A stretch of 64,000 nucleotides of DNA from Odiellus spinosus (taxonomy: Eukaryota; Arthropoda; Arachnida; Opiliones; Phalangiidae). The DNA is taken from positions 32,775,458-32,839,457 of the forward strand of contig OY987225.1 of the NCBI GenBank assembly GCA_963920705.1, read 5' to 3'. The position numbers and the translations under genes are program-made. The first letter of the stretch is position 1; each line of letters begins with the position of its first letter. Under the pieces are notes generated by a model. It made no database searches and had not been told where the DNA came from. It was given only the letters and a program-made list of their open reading frames with translations. Shown piece by piece: positions 13,905 to 25,172 of this stretch.

Positions 13905-14184
13905 GTCCTGGTCGATTTGCCGGAAATGGGCCCTTGTCTCATAGCCGCGCCGCCATCTTTTTGTAGTAACAGGTTGCCAGACTATTTCTAATTTTATTTC
14001 CCACAAACCAAATTGAAGTTGTTAGTCCAACGCTTCCTATATGATAAAGTATAGGAGGCGTTGGTTAGTCTGTAGCTATTTTCACACTACAAAAAGATGG
14101 CGGACGATCACGTGACAAAAAGTTTTCCCCGCCAAAATTTTCGCGAGGTTCTCTAGACTTCCGGTTTTGGAAATCGACCAGGAC
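13905..14184. mobile_element. Palindromic foldback element (family J)
   Basis: Outer arms GTCCTGGTCGATTT / AAATCGACCAGGAC, middle arms ccatctttttgtagt / actacaaaaagatgg, and a central hairpin CCAACGC..CCTATA / TATAGG..GCGTTGG (14022-14060). A nested palindrome about 280 bp long. No second full copy seen here. Confidence 0.75.
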
Positions 14185-14512
14185 CATTCCTTTTAACCAC
14201 AGAAATCTCATATTCTGACCATCTAACCCAAATAAAGTAACCCATAATATTGAAAATAACCAATTTCTTCAGGATCCTCCCAATAATGGGTCAATATTAT
14301 TTGTAATTCTTGTACGCTAGCTCGTCTGGGCGCTTGTTGATCCTATTTTCTATAAACCAGAACCAGACAATTGACTAGTACAACATCTTCCACCGTAAAA
14401 ACTCGATTAACATTGCCCAACCCTTCGAATACCGGGTCTCATCTCTTAAACAATTTAAAAACTCAATACGCTCGAAGCTAGAATCCATGGAATCCCATCA
14501 ATCTCATTTAAA

Positions 14513-14595
14513 ATGAGACTGTCAAGGATTTTTCACGAACTCCAAATGGAAATTGAGTAGAATTTTGAGAAAAATCGTTAAAAAGAATTCGTACA
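14513..14595 (-). mobile_element. Dispersed family I, terminal fragment
   Basis: Only the terminal 80 bp of the repeat: gagactgtca, attgagtag and aaaaatcgttaaaaa. Similar fragments occur at about 21482-21560 and 38340-38385. Confidence 0.6.
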
Positions 14596-14750
14596 ACTTT
14601 TGCAAAACAAATTTCCTTGCAATTTCCAAGTTCTTCCCACAAATATTTCCCTGGAACTTCCAGGTCCAAGACCAATAAAATGGAGTAATAACATTAAGAC
14701 ACCATGGAGTGGTTTTAGTCTCAAATTTCCCTCAATTTCACTAAAGCCGC

Positions 14751-15010
14751 GTTCGTATTGGGCCTTGAAATCGATTTAACAGTTTCAAAACGTTTCGATC
14801 GAGTCGTGTGAACGGGAAACCGCCATTTTTCGAATCGATTTGATTCGATTTCTCGAAACTGCTTCGGGAACCAGTTTCATACCGATTCGGTTTCAACAAC
14901 CGATAGATGAAGCTACAGTTAATCGATTTATAAAGGCTTAAAACGATTTCTGGCGATTTTAATATCGTTTTGAATATCGGATTGATTTTATCGTTTCAAA
15001 CCGATGAATA
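14751..15010 (+). mobile_element. Family F element, copy 2
   Basis: Shares gccgcgttc, gtgtgaacgggaaacc, gaaactgcttcgggaacc and caaccgatagatgaagc with copy 1. The right end is not defined. Confidence 0.65.
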
Positions 15011-15758
15011 AAATGCTTAATATTATTAAGTTTCCCTGCCTTTAATTTATGATTTCCAAGTTTTCCAGGTTTGTATGAATCCTGTATTAAAATTCCCTGA
15101 CTTTTCCAGGTTTTCCCTGACCCATGGAAACCTTAAAATATACTTCTAATAAGGTTTGATCTATTTGTTAGTAATGTAATTACTAAAATCGTAAGATAAA
15201 AAATTAGTAAAATATAGGACAATTTACATATCAATAACTCTTAGATAGTTTTGTGCGAGTTGAAATTTCAAACCGATTCATAATTCCACTCTTAAAATAG
15301 TCAGCAGGTTCAAATCTAGCCTCCTTTTATCTCAAAGTAAATAAATCGTAAATATAACATGAATTGTAGCCTTGTAGGCGCTGTCAATTGAAGATGAGAT
15401 ATATATAACATGTCAAACCCATCATCACGAAAATTTCGCGCCAGGGCAAAAATTTACTAAAATTATAAAGATTAAGATCAAAGATAAAACACAACCCGGC
15501 GAATAAAATTACATAAAGAATTCGGGGTTCCGCGAAGAAACAAAGGCGCCAGTACCCCAACTAATCCCCCGAGGGGGACGATTAAAGATTAAAGATTAAA
15601 ATATATTGAAATGAATACTTTATACCCATCGCAGTGCCTAAAGCAAAAAAACAAAGAAAACTAAGCGATTCAAGATTACAGGGTGTGTCAAAAGTGGTAT
15701 TACTAGCGAACATGGAGGAAAAATAATACACGCGTTATTTAAGTGTATGGAAAAGGGT

Positions 15759-16418
15759 TTAAAGGGAGAATGAAACCCATCGATTTCTTATCGTTTAAAT
15801 AGGCCTAATACAACAGTAAATAATTTTACAAGCAAATATTAAACTAGAAATAAATTTAAAACTTTCCATCAAAATAGGCTGCTGAACTCCCCGACCAATG
15901 AAATTGATCATGGAGATCCCCCATTCCCCATAACGGGGAGTTCAGGTGATAGGTTCAGGGTGACTACTGAAAATTTGAAAATCATATATAGGAAATTTCT
16001 TCGCGAAATATACGAAAATATAGGAAGAATTTTATGTAAAATATAGGATAAAATAGGAAGAATTTTATGTAAAATATATGATAAAATAGGAAAATAATTA
16101 AAAGTAGGAACCATGTTTATTATTGCATCACAACTCTCGCCACTGGTTAAAACACGGTATTGATATGATCCAATTGCATAAATAGTATGGAATTTTACAG
16201 ACTATTTTAACTGGAAAAATGTACAGTTAAGCTAAAATAATCTTATACAGCCACAGCTGACAGTATGATTTATAACTTTACCCTTAACTAGAGATTTTGA
16301 GTAGAAATATAGGAGATTATAGGAATTGCCATTGAATTATAGGAGAAAATATGAAGGAGGTGAAAATATAGGAAATTTAGGAAAAGTGGTCACCCTGTAG
16401 GTTGCATTCTCCCTTTAA
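15759..16418 (+). mobile_element. TTAA element family D, copy 3 (interrupted)
   Basis: 660 bp between TTAA at 15759 and 16415. The excess length over other copies is explained by a nested element at 15956-16397 inserted in the right terminal repeat. Confidence 0.85.
15956..16397 (+). mobile_element. CAGGGTGAC-ended element nested in family D
   Basis: 442 bp with inverted ends CAGGGTGAC(T/C)ACT. It is flanked by a 6-bp repeat TAGGTT (15950-15955 and 16398-16403) that belongs to the D terminal sequence. It contains a 33-bp duplication with gaagaattttatgtaaaata (about 16023-16090) that produces a spurious minus-strand repeat ORF. Superfamily not certain; ends are hAT-like but the duplication is 6 bp. 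Confidence 0.75.
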
Positions 16419-16475
16419 TTGAAGAAAATTTACGTATTTTTTAAATCACTATTATATTTATCGTTTCACCCTCCC
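16419..16475 (+). mobile_element. Deleted family-E remnant abutting family D copy 3
   Basis: TTAA shared with the right edge of D copy 3 is followed by TTGAAGAAAATTT and, 40 bp later, by TTTCACCCTCCCTTTAA, the E right end. It reads as an internally deleted E element inserted at the same TTAA. Confidence 0.5.
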
Positions 16476-17166
16476 TTTAAGGATATATTTGAAATAATGT
16501 CATCTACTTTAATAAGTGTATTAAAAAAATTAATTTCAAGAGTTAATATTGTAGGGGACGGAACAAGACACGAATTTCGAATTCAAGATAATTGTGGAAG
16601 TAATTAGTGGATGATTATATTCATTTACTTACGATAAATTGGATTAATTAGGGTGAAATTAAATGTAGGTTTTTTTTGCTTATTTAAATTACAGGAGAAT
16701 TTTTCTTGAAACCGATATTATAAAAGATATTAGAATGCAATTTCAATTTTAATTTAAAAGTAATAACATTCATTAGCAATGTAGTTATTAAATCTAACAA
16801 AACATTTAAGTAAAACTAAAAAAACCTGCCATTAAAATAAATTTGACGTCGTCAATTTTTAAATCTGTTTCAGATTTTTAGGAATTAATAGAATTATAGT
16901 GGGATGGATTCAAATGGACTGTTTAAATTAAACGTAAAAAGTTTCGCGGTAATTTACAGTTAATTAGCAAACAATCGCTAAGCCTAAATCAGTCAATAGA
17001 TTTTAGACTGGAAAATTTGTTCCTACGAATTTGTTTTTTCATATAATATGGTTCATTCATTCATGGAAAAATTAATATAAATCGTCAAATATTTGGTCCA
17101 AAAGTGTATACAAACGTATTTAGACTTAATTTGAATCGTCTAAACAAGGGGGGAATTAACTATAGA

Positions 17167-17458
17167 CAAGAAGGATCTGATAAGGAGAGGAAAAGTGGGA
17201 ACGGCGCGGCTCCTACTGCGTCGCCCTAAACTCCCACTCTGGGAGAACGGGGGACAGACGGGGGTAGAGATGCTTCGTGGTAAATTGTTGTCACGTGGGT
17301 AAAACGAATCCTTTATGAGACGCGCTAGCTAGCGACCACGTGACAACAGTTTACCTCGAGAATTTCCTATCCCCCCTTTCCACCCGAGTGGGAGGTTGGC
17401 TCTTCTCTCTCTAACTCAACGCAGCCCTACTTTTCCTCTCCTTATCTGATCCTTCTTG
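17167..17458 (+). mobile_element. MITE family B, copy 1
   Basis: 292 bp, GC-richer than its surroundings, with long inverted ends starting CAAGAAGGATCTGATAAGGA. Flanks CTATAGA (17160-17166) and CTACAGA (17459-17465) are a 7-bp duplication with one change. Internal CACGTG words and tagctagcg occur. Confidence 0.9.
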
Positions 17459-19086
17459 CTACAGATGGACAACAAACAACTTAAGAGCGAATAACGCAAG
17501 TCCCCACTATGTGAGAGATAGAAGCCTCCCCTGACATTGGTTCTACTCTACCATGACTTTAATTTTAGTGTAAGATAGTGTCGCCACCTATTGTAAGAAT
17601 GGTTTAAGTACTTCTGTTATTAATACTATTTTAATTATCAATAAATATTAAATAAACTTAGTGGTATTTTTTTCTTATATAATTAACTATAAAACAATGA
17701 GTTTCAATATTTCAATATTTCTATATAAATTAGAAGCAGGATGATAGATATAGAGGGCGCTGCAAATAAGACTACTTTTCTTAAAGAATTTTAAATTATG
17801 AACTAAAAAGACTCCGTACAGTGTAATTATTAATTAAATTTAAATTTTATTCGACAGAATTAAGCATAAACAATGATTACGTTTTGTCTCTTGAATATTT
17901 AAGGGTACAACGTTGTTGAAAGTAATAATTTTGGATACCTCTGAACCATAGGCCTAGTTTGATTATGCCTTTGCAAGGTATAATACTTCAATTTATCTGT
18001 TCTAAACATTTAACCGAAACGAGCTCGCTTCTCCACAAAACGTTTTAATCTTTCGCCTTTTACTAAAGATTACCGTGCGGAGGAGCAACATGAGTTCTTA
18101 AATTCAATTTTTGAATACTCTTACCTTAGGGTAAGGGTCCTTATAAAACCAAAATTAATTACACTGCATAAATCTAACTGTTCTAAATATTATAGATAAA
18201 TTGTTAAAATAAGAATTGAAATTTTACGAATATCAGAAAAATCTAGTTTGAACTTTGAATTTGGAAAGCTAAGAGCTCAGACATACCGCCATCTATTTTC
18301 TCTTGATACTAATTAATATAAAAATTACTATTTATTCTTTTAAAATAATTAATTTAATTATGCACGTAAAGTCACCCAACTAGATGAAAATTTATTTAAG
18401 ATTTAATGATTATTAAAATAGTATTAAAGTTAAAAGTACGTCGTTCTTACAATAGGTGGCGAAACTTATAAACTTTAAAAGCCATGTTAGAGCGATAGGC
18501 AGTTCTATCTTTGGCTGGCAGTACAGGCGAATCTACATAAGAGGTTATTTCTTTAAGTGGCGGACTTAAGAAATAAAGGTAGCCTAATATTGCGCCTGCT
18601 GCCAGCATAAGGTGAAATTAAGAAATCAGAGGTGAGATTATTAAACTATAAACGAGTCAAAAATCAGCATATTAATTGCTTCGACTAATTTTTAACTTAT
18701 TAATTAATTTAGAGAACCTTTAAAGGGACTATAGGCGATTTTTGAAGCCCCCTTCTTTCTTAACATTGTGTAACAATACGCCTCAGTCTCCCCACGTAGT
18801 CAACTCCTCTTGAAAATATAAGATTTTAGAACTGGTTATATATACATATTCGAAGGAAGGTGGTTATCTCGATTCTCAGAAGTGAGAAACAAAATTTCGC
18901 GGGCGCCGTGACCCAATGCCCTGGTAAAGAAGCCCTAAGCCAGACTTCGGTACTTTTCTCCCCGTAAGGCGAGCGCGCGCGCGCCTGACCACGTGCTTGA
19001 TTTTGGCGCGAGCTAAAATGCGCCAAAATCGAGACTGTCATGGAACAGACATCCTAAGACCGGTATAATATATTATACTTAATATA
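17459..19086. other. Intergenic stretch with a GC-rich island
   Basis: Mostly AT-rich. Paired words ttgtaagaa..ggt / tcttacaataggtggcga near 17592 and 18444 suggest an old inverted element of about 850 bp. A GC-rich patch at about 18890-19030 has a run of gcgcgcgcgc and facing ttttggcgc / gcgccaaaa. Confidence 0.5.
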
Positions 19087-19282
19087 TACAGGGTGGAACA
19101 GATAACAAAACTCAATAGCTTCTATGGGAAAAAATTTCAATGGGATTTTATCATTGAGCGCGGGCTATCAAAATTATTTTTTCACGTCTGGCGCGTGTTT
19201 ATAGCACGCGCTCAATGTTAAAATCCCATTGAAATTTTTTCCCATAGAAGCTATTGAGTTTTGTTATCTGTTCCACCCTGTA
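19087..19282. mobile_element. Mariner-type palindromic MITE with TA duplication
   Basis: 196 bp: arms of about 82 bp starting TACAGGGTGGAACAGATAAC are complementary with only two mismatches, around a 30-bp spacer. TA is present on both sides (19085-19086, 19283-19284), as for Tc1/mariner insertions. Near-perfect arms imply recent origin. Confidence 0.88.
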
Positions 19283-19645
19283 TAGAGAGTGGTATGAGGA
19301 AATGAGACAAAAAATTATAACAGTCTTTAGGCGGGATCATTAATGTTTAATCCATATTATATGAGCCACGTACGTTACTATAAATGAACTAATCATAAAA
19401 AAATATAAATAGTTTAGATTTTAACCAAATTTTCAACACAGAATTCGAGGGGTTGGGTCAAAGGTGATAAGTTGGTGTTTCAGTTTCTCAAAAATGTTTC
19501 AAATTTATGTTAAATATCTTGATATAATTCTTTAAGGCGCGTAAATTATCGAAGCACCATGATTGGTCAAGACGTTTTATCTTAAATTATCCTTTTAAAA
19601 ATATATTTTGTAAAAATTTCAACGAATTTAGAAGTTTACTAGTAA

Positions 19646-19664
19646 CCCCCCCCCCCCCCCCCCC
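19646..19664 (+). repeat. Homopolymer C run (19)
   Basis: An uninterrupted run of 19 C in AT-rich DNA; length may vary or be an assembly estimate. Confidence 0.95.
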
Positions 19665-20218
19665 AACCAAAGAAAAATAAATAGTTGGAAAGTTTACTAC
19701 CCCTTTAAAGTAATAGCCCCAAAATCTTTGGGGAAACACCCCCACAACAAACCTTTATATTTAATTAAATTTGGAAAAAAATCAGGGGAAAATAATGTTT
19801 TCGTGAAATAAAACAAACGCATAATAGTTCTGAGCGGTAAATCACGAAGTTTATTGGGAAATGATGATTCTAGCACGTTAATGCTCCATATATAAACATA
19901 CATATAGAGTCACGGAAAAAATTGTGTTTGATTTCCTTAGGGGCTAAGCGAAAAATCGAGAGATCGACTATAGAGATCGCCAAGGGGGAAAGATCTATAT
20001 GTATTATGTATATTGAATGTACTCGTGTTTTAATCACCATATCTTACGCCATCATCCCACCAAATAAGAATAAGACACGTTAGACACCTCACACGACGTT
20101 AGAACTAGTCCACATTACAATAGCAAGTATAATTCACTAAAAGAAGGAACCATCCAACGCCTATGTCTACATTGGCGCCCCAAGGGGCAAATCCACATTC
20201 CATAACTCTGCCTCTAAT

Positions 20219-20400
20219 AACCTTGGAACCAAGAAAAATAGCCGTTAAATAGAACCCATTTCTATTGAAGATGTGGCCTTTTTTAAGGTTGGATCAAAGT
20301 ATAGGATTATCTATATTTTTGCCAACCTTGAAACCAACCAAAAGAGCCGTTAAAGAACCCGTTTCAATTTAAAATTTTGCCCTTTTTCAAGGTTGGGACG
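20219..20400 (+). repeat. Direct-repeat element family K, copy 1
   Basis: Two units of about 115 bp: aaccttggaacca..tagccgttaaatagaaccc, then ttttaaggttgg, repeated as aaccttgaaaccaa..agccgttaaagaaccc..ttcaaggttgg. A relative lies at 50850-50990. Confidence 0.6.
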
Positions 20401-21136
20401 AAGTGAAGTTTCATAACTAATAATACTAATCCTAGATTAGTATTATTAGTATACTAATCCTATAAAAGGGGAAGATTAAAATAAAGTGAGTGGATAGAAA
20501 AAATATTGTCGGACTGCATTCTCCCTTTAATCCAGTTTAATTGAAATATTTAACAGATTATTAATAATTAACTAATTAACCAAATATTTACGGATTATCT
20601 TGTCCAAACACCGACCTATATTCTATAATAATCTCCTAAAGTCTACTACCTAATTTAATTTTAAAAATTAAAGCCAAATTCAACCGGACCTGATCATCCC
20701 AATATTTTCTTATAAAACCCAAAAAATTAAAAGCTTTTTTAAAACTTAAGGTATTACCGTAACAATATTAAACTATTAAAACGAAATGGAACCATGTTTC
20801 ACGCGTGAGTAGCCAGCATCATTGTAAAACATTGAAGCAATTTTAATTATTTTAAATTTTGATTATTATATTAGGTTTGAGACTGAGTTGGGCTAATTTT
20901 GAAGCTAGACCACTGACCTACTCCGTAAGCTTTAAAAAAGGCGAAAAGAGAAACAATAGATATATTTAACAAATTTCCCCGAGGGAGAGAAGAGGGAGGG
21001 CCCAATTCACGGAATTCCGGGAAAATAATACCCTAAAAAAGTGTTCTAGAAAATTTTAAACACTTTTTTTTTCCAAGCATGAATGATAAAAGAAAACGAT
21101 TGTTTTAAAAAATATATAAATTGAAATTATTATTAT

Positions 21137-21474
21137 CAGAAGCCGATGAAACCCTCCTTTGAAGTCTACTACTCTAATGTTCCATATAGCGCGCCTCTCT
21201 GTATGGGTAAAATTCCCAATTTTACGAGATCAGAGGGGTCCTACTTCATACCCCCCGTCTACGGAAAATTGGAAATTCTCTTTCTCCACAAACGACGACG
21301 TTTTTTTGACGATTTTCCAAGGCTGCTAGAGATATTCGCTCGACGAACTCCCGTTCCGAAAATATCTACCGTTAGGAGGCGTACGAATCGCGCTTTTTGA
21401 AACTAACCAATACAGAGAGGGGTAAACAAGACCCGGGAGTAATAGACTTCAAAGGAGGGTTTCATCGGCTTCTT
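21137..21474 (+). mobile_element. MITE family A, copy 3
   Basis: About 338 bp. The left end is intact; the last base of the right end is changed (CTTCTT). No clear 7-bp duplication remains, so this copy may be older or its flank rearranged. A family-I fragment follows at once (21482-21560). Confidence 0.88.
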
Positions 21475-21481
21475 TACATAT

Positions 21482-21560
21482 GTATATATATTTGAATAGA
21501 TTTTTAATCGATCTTTCCGAAAATGCTACTCAATTAGTATTTGAAATTCACGAATTTGTA
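21482..21560 (+). mobile_element. Dispersed family I, terminal fragment
   Basis: gtatatatatttgaatag, cgatctttccgaaaatgct and actcaatt match the right half of the family-I repeat. The sequence follows family-A copy 3 directly. Confidence 0.6.
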
Positions 21561-22289
21561 CAATGGTAGAAAATAGAATCCCCTCTTCAGATTTCACCTG
21601 AGGTAGCCTTCTAAGTTCCATAAGCCTGGGTTAAATCTTAATAAACCTGGCTAATTACGCCCCATCTGAATAAAGTATTAGACACTGCAGTTAAAAAACT
21701 AGTCGTTAACAAACTCCAATAAATAATAACTGGTCCGAATTTAAAACAAATATATTTTTTCTAAACAAGCCTGTTTTCTTTTTTTTTTTAGGAGGATATG
21801 TGTATCACCGGGTAGGCATTTAATTAGCTGTATAGTGTTGGTTCCTTGAAGGGGCAGGCGGGGATATAAGTCGAATATGTTAATTAGTAAAGCCAAAATA
21901 TAAAAAAAAAAACTGGATTCAGATAGTCCTAGATATTGTTCGGAACCCAGCTCAGCGCGGTCACGGTCGGGAAAAGAAAATTCCATCCCAAAGTTAAAAG
22001 AAGACCAGCTAACAAAAATTTACAACCGGTTGGGAATGACCTAGGTGGCTGGATATATATTATAATCTTTGTAAAAGGAACCTTTTCATATCTACATATC
22101 AAGTTACCCCCTTCATTATATTCACTACCAACTAAAAGTGTCATGAGAAACAGTCCGTCAAAGCTAATAATTTATGAACATCAATAGGGTTCCCTCCTTT
22201 ACTTTAATCATATGTCATGCTGGGCTTAGCGGGATTCTGATGATCATTTAATTAAGTGTTATTTTAATTTCAAATTTGCAGTTTATTTT

Positions 22290-22380
22290 TTAAAGGGAGA
22301 ATGCAACCTAACAAGAAGTTATTTTTTATCGATTAATTTTTATTGTTGAATTAGGCCTTTTCAAACGATAAGGAGTTAAG
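22290..22380 (+). mobile_element. TTAA element family D, 5' fragment
   Basis: TTAAAGGGAGAATGCAACC at 22290 is followed by the D-type ttttttatcgatt and gaattaggcc..aacgata stretch, then unrelated sequence. There is no right end. Confidence 0.65.
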
Positions 22381-22590
22381 TTTTAATTTTTATAAAACTT
22401 GTGTAAAAACTTGTAAAATCTAATGTAGCCTTAGACCGAGGGGGCAGAACTCAGGTGTACAAAATTTTAGAACTCTTTGCGCTATCAAAGCTGAACTCAG
22501 AGTTCATAAGAGTTCGAACTCAATGCAATGTCAAAGGTGAACTCAGTGAACTCAGGTGTACAGCAAATTCAGGAGTGTCTGACCTCTCGC

Positions 22591-22640
22591 CTTAGACTGA
22601 CGAAGACCTCTCGAGGTCGAAAGCTTTCTCGACACGAGAG
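22591..22640 (+). ncRNA. Hammerhead-like core motif (weak candidate)
   Basis: CTGACGA (22597-22603) is followed by a one-base bulge, a 5-bp hairpin GACCT/AGGTC with loop CTCG and then GAAA (22619-22622), the order of the CUGANGA-stem II-GAAA core of hammerhead ribozymes. A downstream TCTCG/CGAGA hairpin could serve as stem III, but no proper cleavage triplet or stem I was found. Similar motifs are known near retroelement ends. It may equally be a decayed repeat end. Confidence 0.25.
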
Positions 22641-23149
22641 TTTTTACAAATAAAACTTAAACTCAATTTTTTTAAAAAGATTATTTATAGATATTTATAG
22701 AGATGGGGTTACGCGGTATACACAACTTAATCAATTAAAATTAATGTAAATTACTAAGCCTAAATATCGACACGGTTAATTTAAAAAAAAAAAACAATTA
22801 TGTAAATAAACACGAATCTAAAACATAATAATTTCTCCATTCTTTGAATTGACCAACCGACCTACATTTTAAACTTATTTCCAATACAACACGTTCGTAA
22901 ACACGGCAAACATGTCTCGTGACCTTGCTTAACTTCGTCCAATTGATTAGAAACAATAGCTCCACGCAGTCAATTGCATTGAAACCTGTATCTCATATTA
23001 TTCTTCAGATAGAATATTGTTTCTACGACATTAAACGAAATGAAGAAGATGGATACGTTAGGAATTCATTGGAATTTATATACAGAAGTATTTATAGTTT
23101 TAAAGGAAAACAGACCAGTAATTATGACGCTATCATCTGGGACTGTTAA

Positions 23150-23465
23150 CAAGAATCCATTCAGATTCCATAAGAATATGGGAGCATAGTTTTAGCCTCT
23201 AGTACCATCCTCCCAAACTTTGTAACAAAAGTTCGTCCGCAATTTTCGCAACATTTGTACGCTTAGATCTTTTTTCGGTCGGCTCCATTTTTATTACCCA
23301 AAATATTATGTCAAGGTCGTTAGTGGCGCGGGTTAATAATAGATGTCAAGAGCGATTTACTTGAAAAATTGATTCGAAGCGGACGAACTTTTGCTACAAA
23401 GTTTGGGAGGATGGTTATTGAATCGCGGCCCTCCCATATTCTTACGGAACTTCAATGGATTCTTG
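23150..23465 (-). mobile_element. MITE family C, copy 1
   Basis: 316 bp with inverted ends CAAGAATCCATTCAGATTCC. Flanks CTGTTAA (23143-23149) and CTATTAA (23466-23472) match in 6 of 7 bases. Orientation is opposite to copies 2 and 3. The interior also has paired CATCCTCCCAAACTTTGTA words. Confidence 0.9.
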
Positions 23466-23537
23466 CTATTAACGATGGAAATCTTAAATATTAAATTAAT
23501 AGGTGTCCATTGTTAATTGATCTTGCGGTCACATATT

Positions 23538-23790
23538 TTGATGATCTTCAAACTGAATTTAAGTAGCATTTTCGGAAAGATCGTTAAAAAACGATTCAAA
23601 ATATATATACATACGTCATAGAACAAAATAACAGCGACAGTAAAAAAAGTTAAACTAAAAACACATTTTGTAATCGGCATCTTCAAATTTTTAAACACGG
23701 TCACGTGATTTCGCTACAGTTGATTCTCGCACGTGATTAGATCGCTTTCGCGCGGTCTTTTTCGTAAAAGTACTTAATCTAAACTACCTT
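23538..23790 (-). mobile_element. Dispersed family I, copy 2
   Basis: Shares the gtagcattttcggaaagatcg block, the gacagtaaaaa block, ggtcacgtgatttcgct and cgtaaaagtacttaatc with other copies. It lies 70 bp after family-C copy 1. The gaggctgtca end is missing. Confidence 0.75.
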
Positions 23791-24579
23791 TCGCATGAAT
23801 ACTATCGTTAATTACGTTCCAGAAATAAACTACGTCATAGATCGTTAAAAAATGATATTTTTGACATTTCATTTTGAATTTTCTTGAAGGTATAAATAAA
23901 ATTATATGATAAAACTAAAAATCCAATTCACAGGAAATTGTGGCAGACATTTCGCATAGACCCTACACCCATAATTATTTGTGACCGTGGTCCTTTAAGA
24001 TCAACGGGAGGTAAAAAGCACGGAAACCAAAGTGGACCAATTTTTCTTAGGAGGAGAGCTAGGTGGATCTCCGTTTTTTGGGAAGTTAGAACCGGTAGTA
24101 AAAATAGAACAAATTCCTATTCTTAAAGATTATCTAACAGGTGAACAACGCGGGCTTGAAAGAACTTAGGGTATAGGGGGTGGATTGAACAATTCGTACA
24201 GTAACCTATTAAAATAGAATACACTCTAAGGTTACAAGATCTCAAATATCCAAGGATAATAAACGTATATCCTAGTTAGAATCCAAGGTTATAGTACGCG
24301 GGAAACTAAAGGTCCTAATTAAGCTACTTTCACACCAACGTATCTGACAATTTGGTAATTTGGAACTTCTTATATGGCCCCAAAAATGCTTTCAAACTTC
24401 AAAATTATGGTTACAGTTAATGACAAGTGCATGTTTGTAAAAAGTAAAATTACTAAATACAACGGTTTGTAACCGGAAAAAAAAAAAATCAAGATGCGTT
24501 CACACTAGAGTTTAAAATCCGTTTTTATGGTCAAATGGTACTAAAATTTTTAATTCAGAGATGCAATTCTATCGATTCC

Positions 24580-25172
24580 ATAAAGGGAGGTTGAAGAGGA
24601 AAATTAATTGTAGATTCTAGTATTAAAAGTAGCCCCTTAAAAAATTCGAGAAATGTTTCTGAATGGTGCAATTTTTTTATTTTTAAATTTTGACCATATA
24701 TATGGTGTCACTGGGTACTATTAAGAACGGTACAGCGGCGTCTTTTGATTGGTCGAAGGTTCTCCTTTTAATTTAAGTGCAAAAAATTGATTTTAAATTT
24801 TGTTTTTGACAATTCGCGAATTCTGAGCAGGGACGGAAATAAGAATTTTTTCTTATTGGACAAATGTCCAGTAACCCCCCTTAAAAATTCAAAAGTTATC
24901 GGACATTTAACAAAATAACCGGACAATGCTACATTTCCTGTATTGAAAAGTACTTTTTTTCTATCGGACATTTGTCCAGTGACCCCCTCTTAAAAATAAA
25001 AAGTTATCGGACATTCTGAAAAATTTATCGGACAAATGACCAGTGACTTGTGCTTATTTCCGTCCCTGATTCTGAGACCACTTCTTCAAACTTTACAGGC
25101 AAACGTGTCTTATTTTTAGAAGCAGAACGATACAAAAAATTCGCTTAATTTTGCTTTTCACCCTCCCTTTAA
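24580..25172 (+). mobile_element. TTAA element family E, copy 2 (interrupted)
   Basis: Ends AGGGAGGTTGAAGAGGAAAATT and TTTTCACCCTCCCTTTAA; the left TTAA is mutated to ATAA. A complete hAT-type element at 24828-25068 is nested inside it. Confidence 0.83.
24828..25068 (+). mobile_element. hAT-type MITE nested in family E
   Basis: 241 bp with inverted ends CAGGGACGGAAATAAG / CTTATTTCCGTCCCTG and a perfect 8-bp target duplication ATTCTGAG (24820-24827 and 25069-25076). The 8-bp duplication and CAGGG ends are hAT hallmarks. The interior is several imperfect units of TTATCGGACA(TTTGTCC)AGT. No transposase. Confidence 0.93.
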
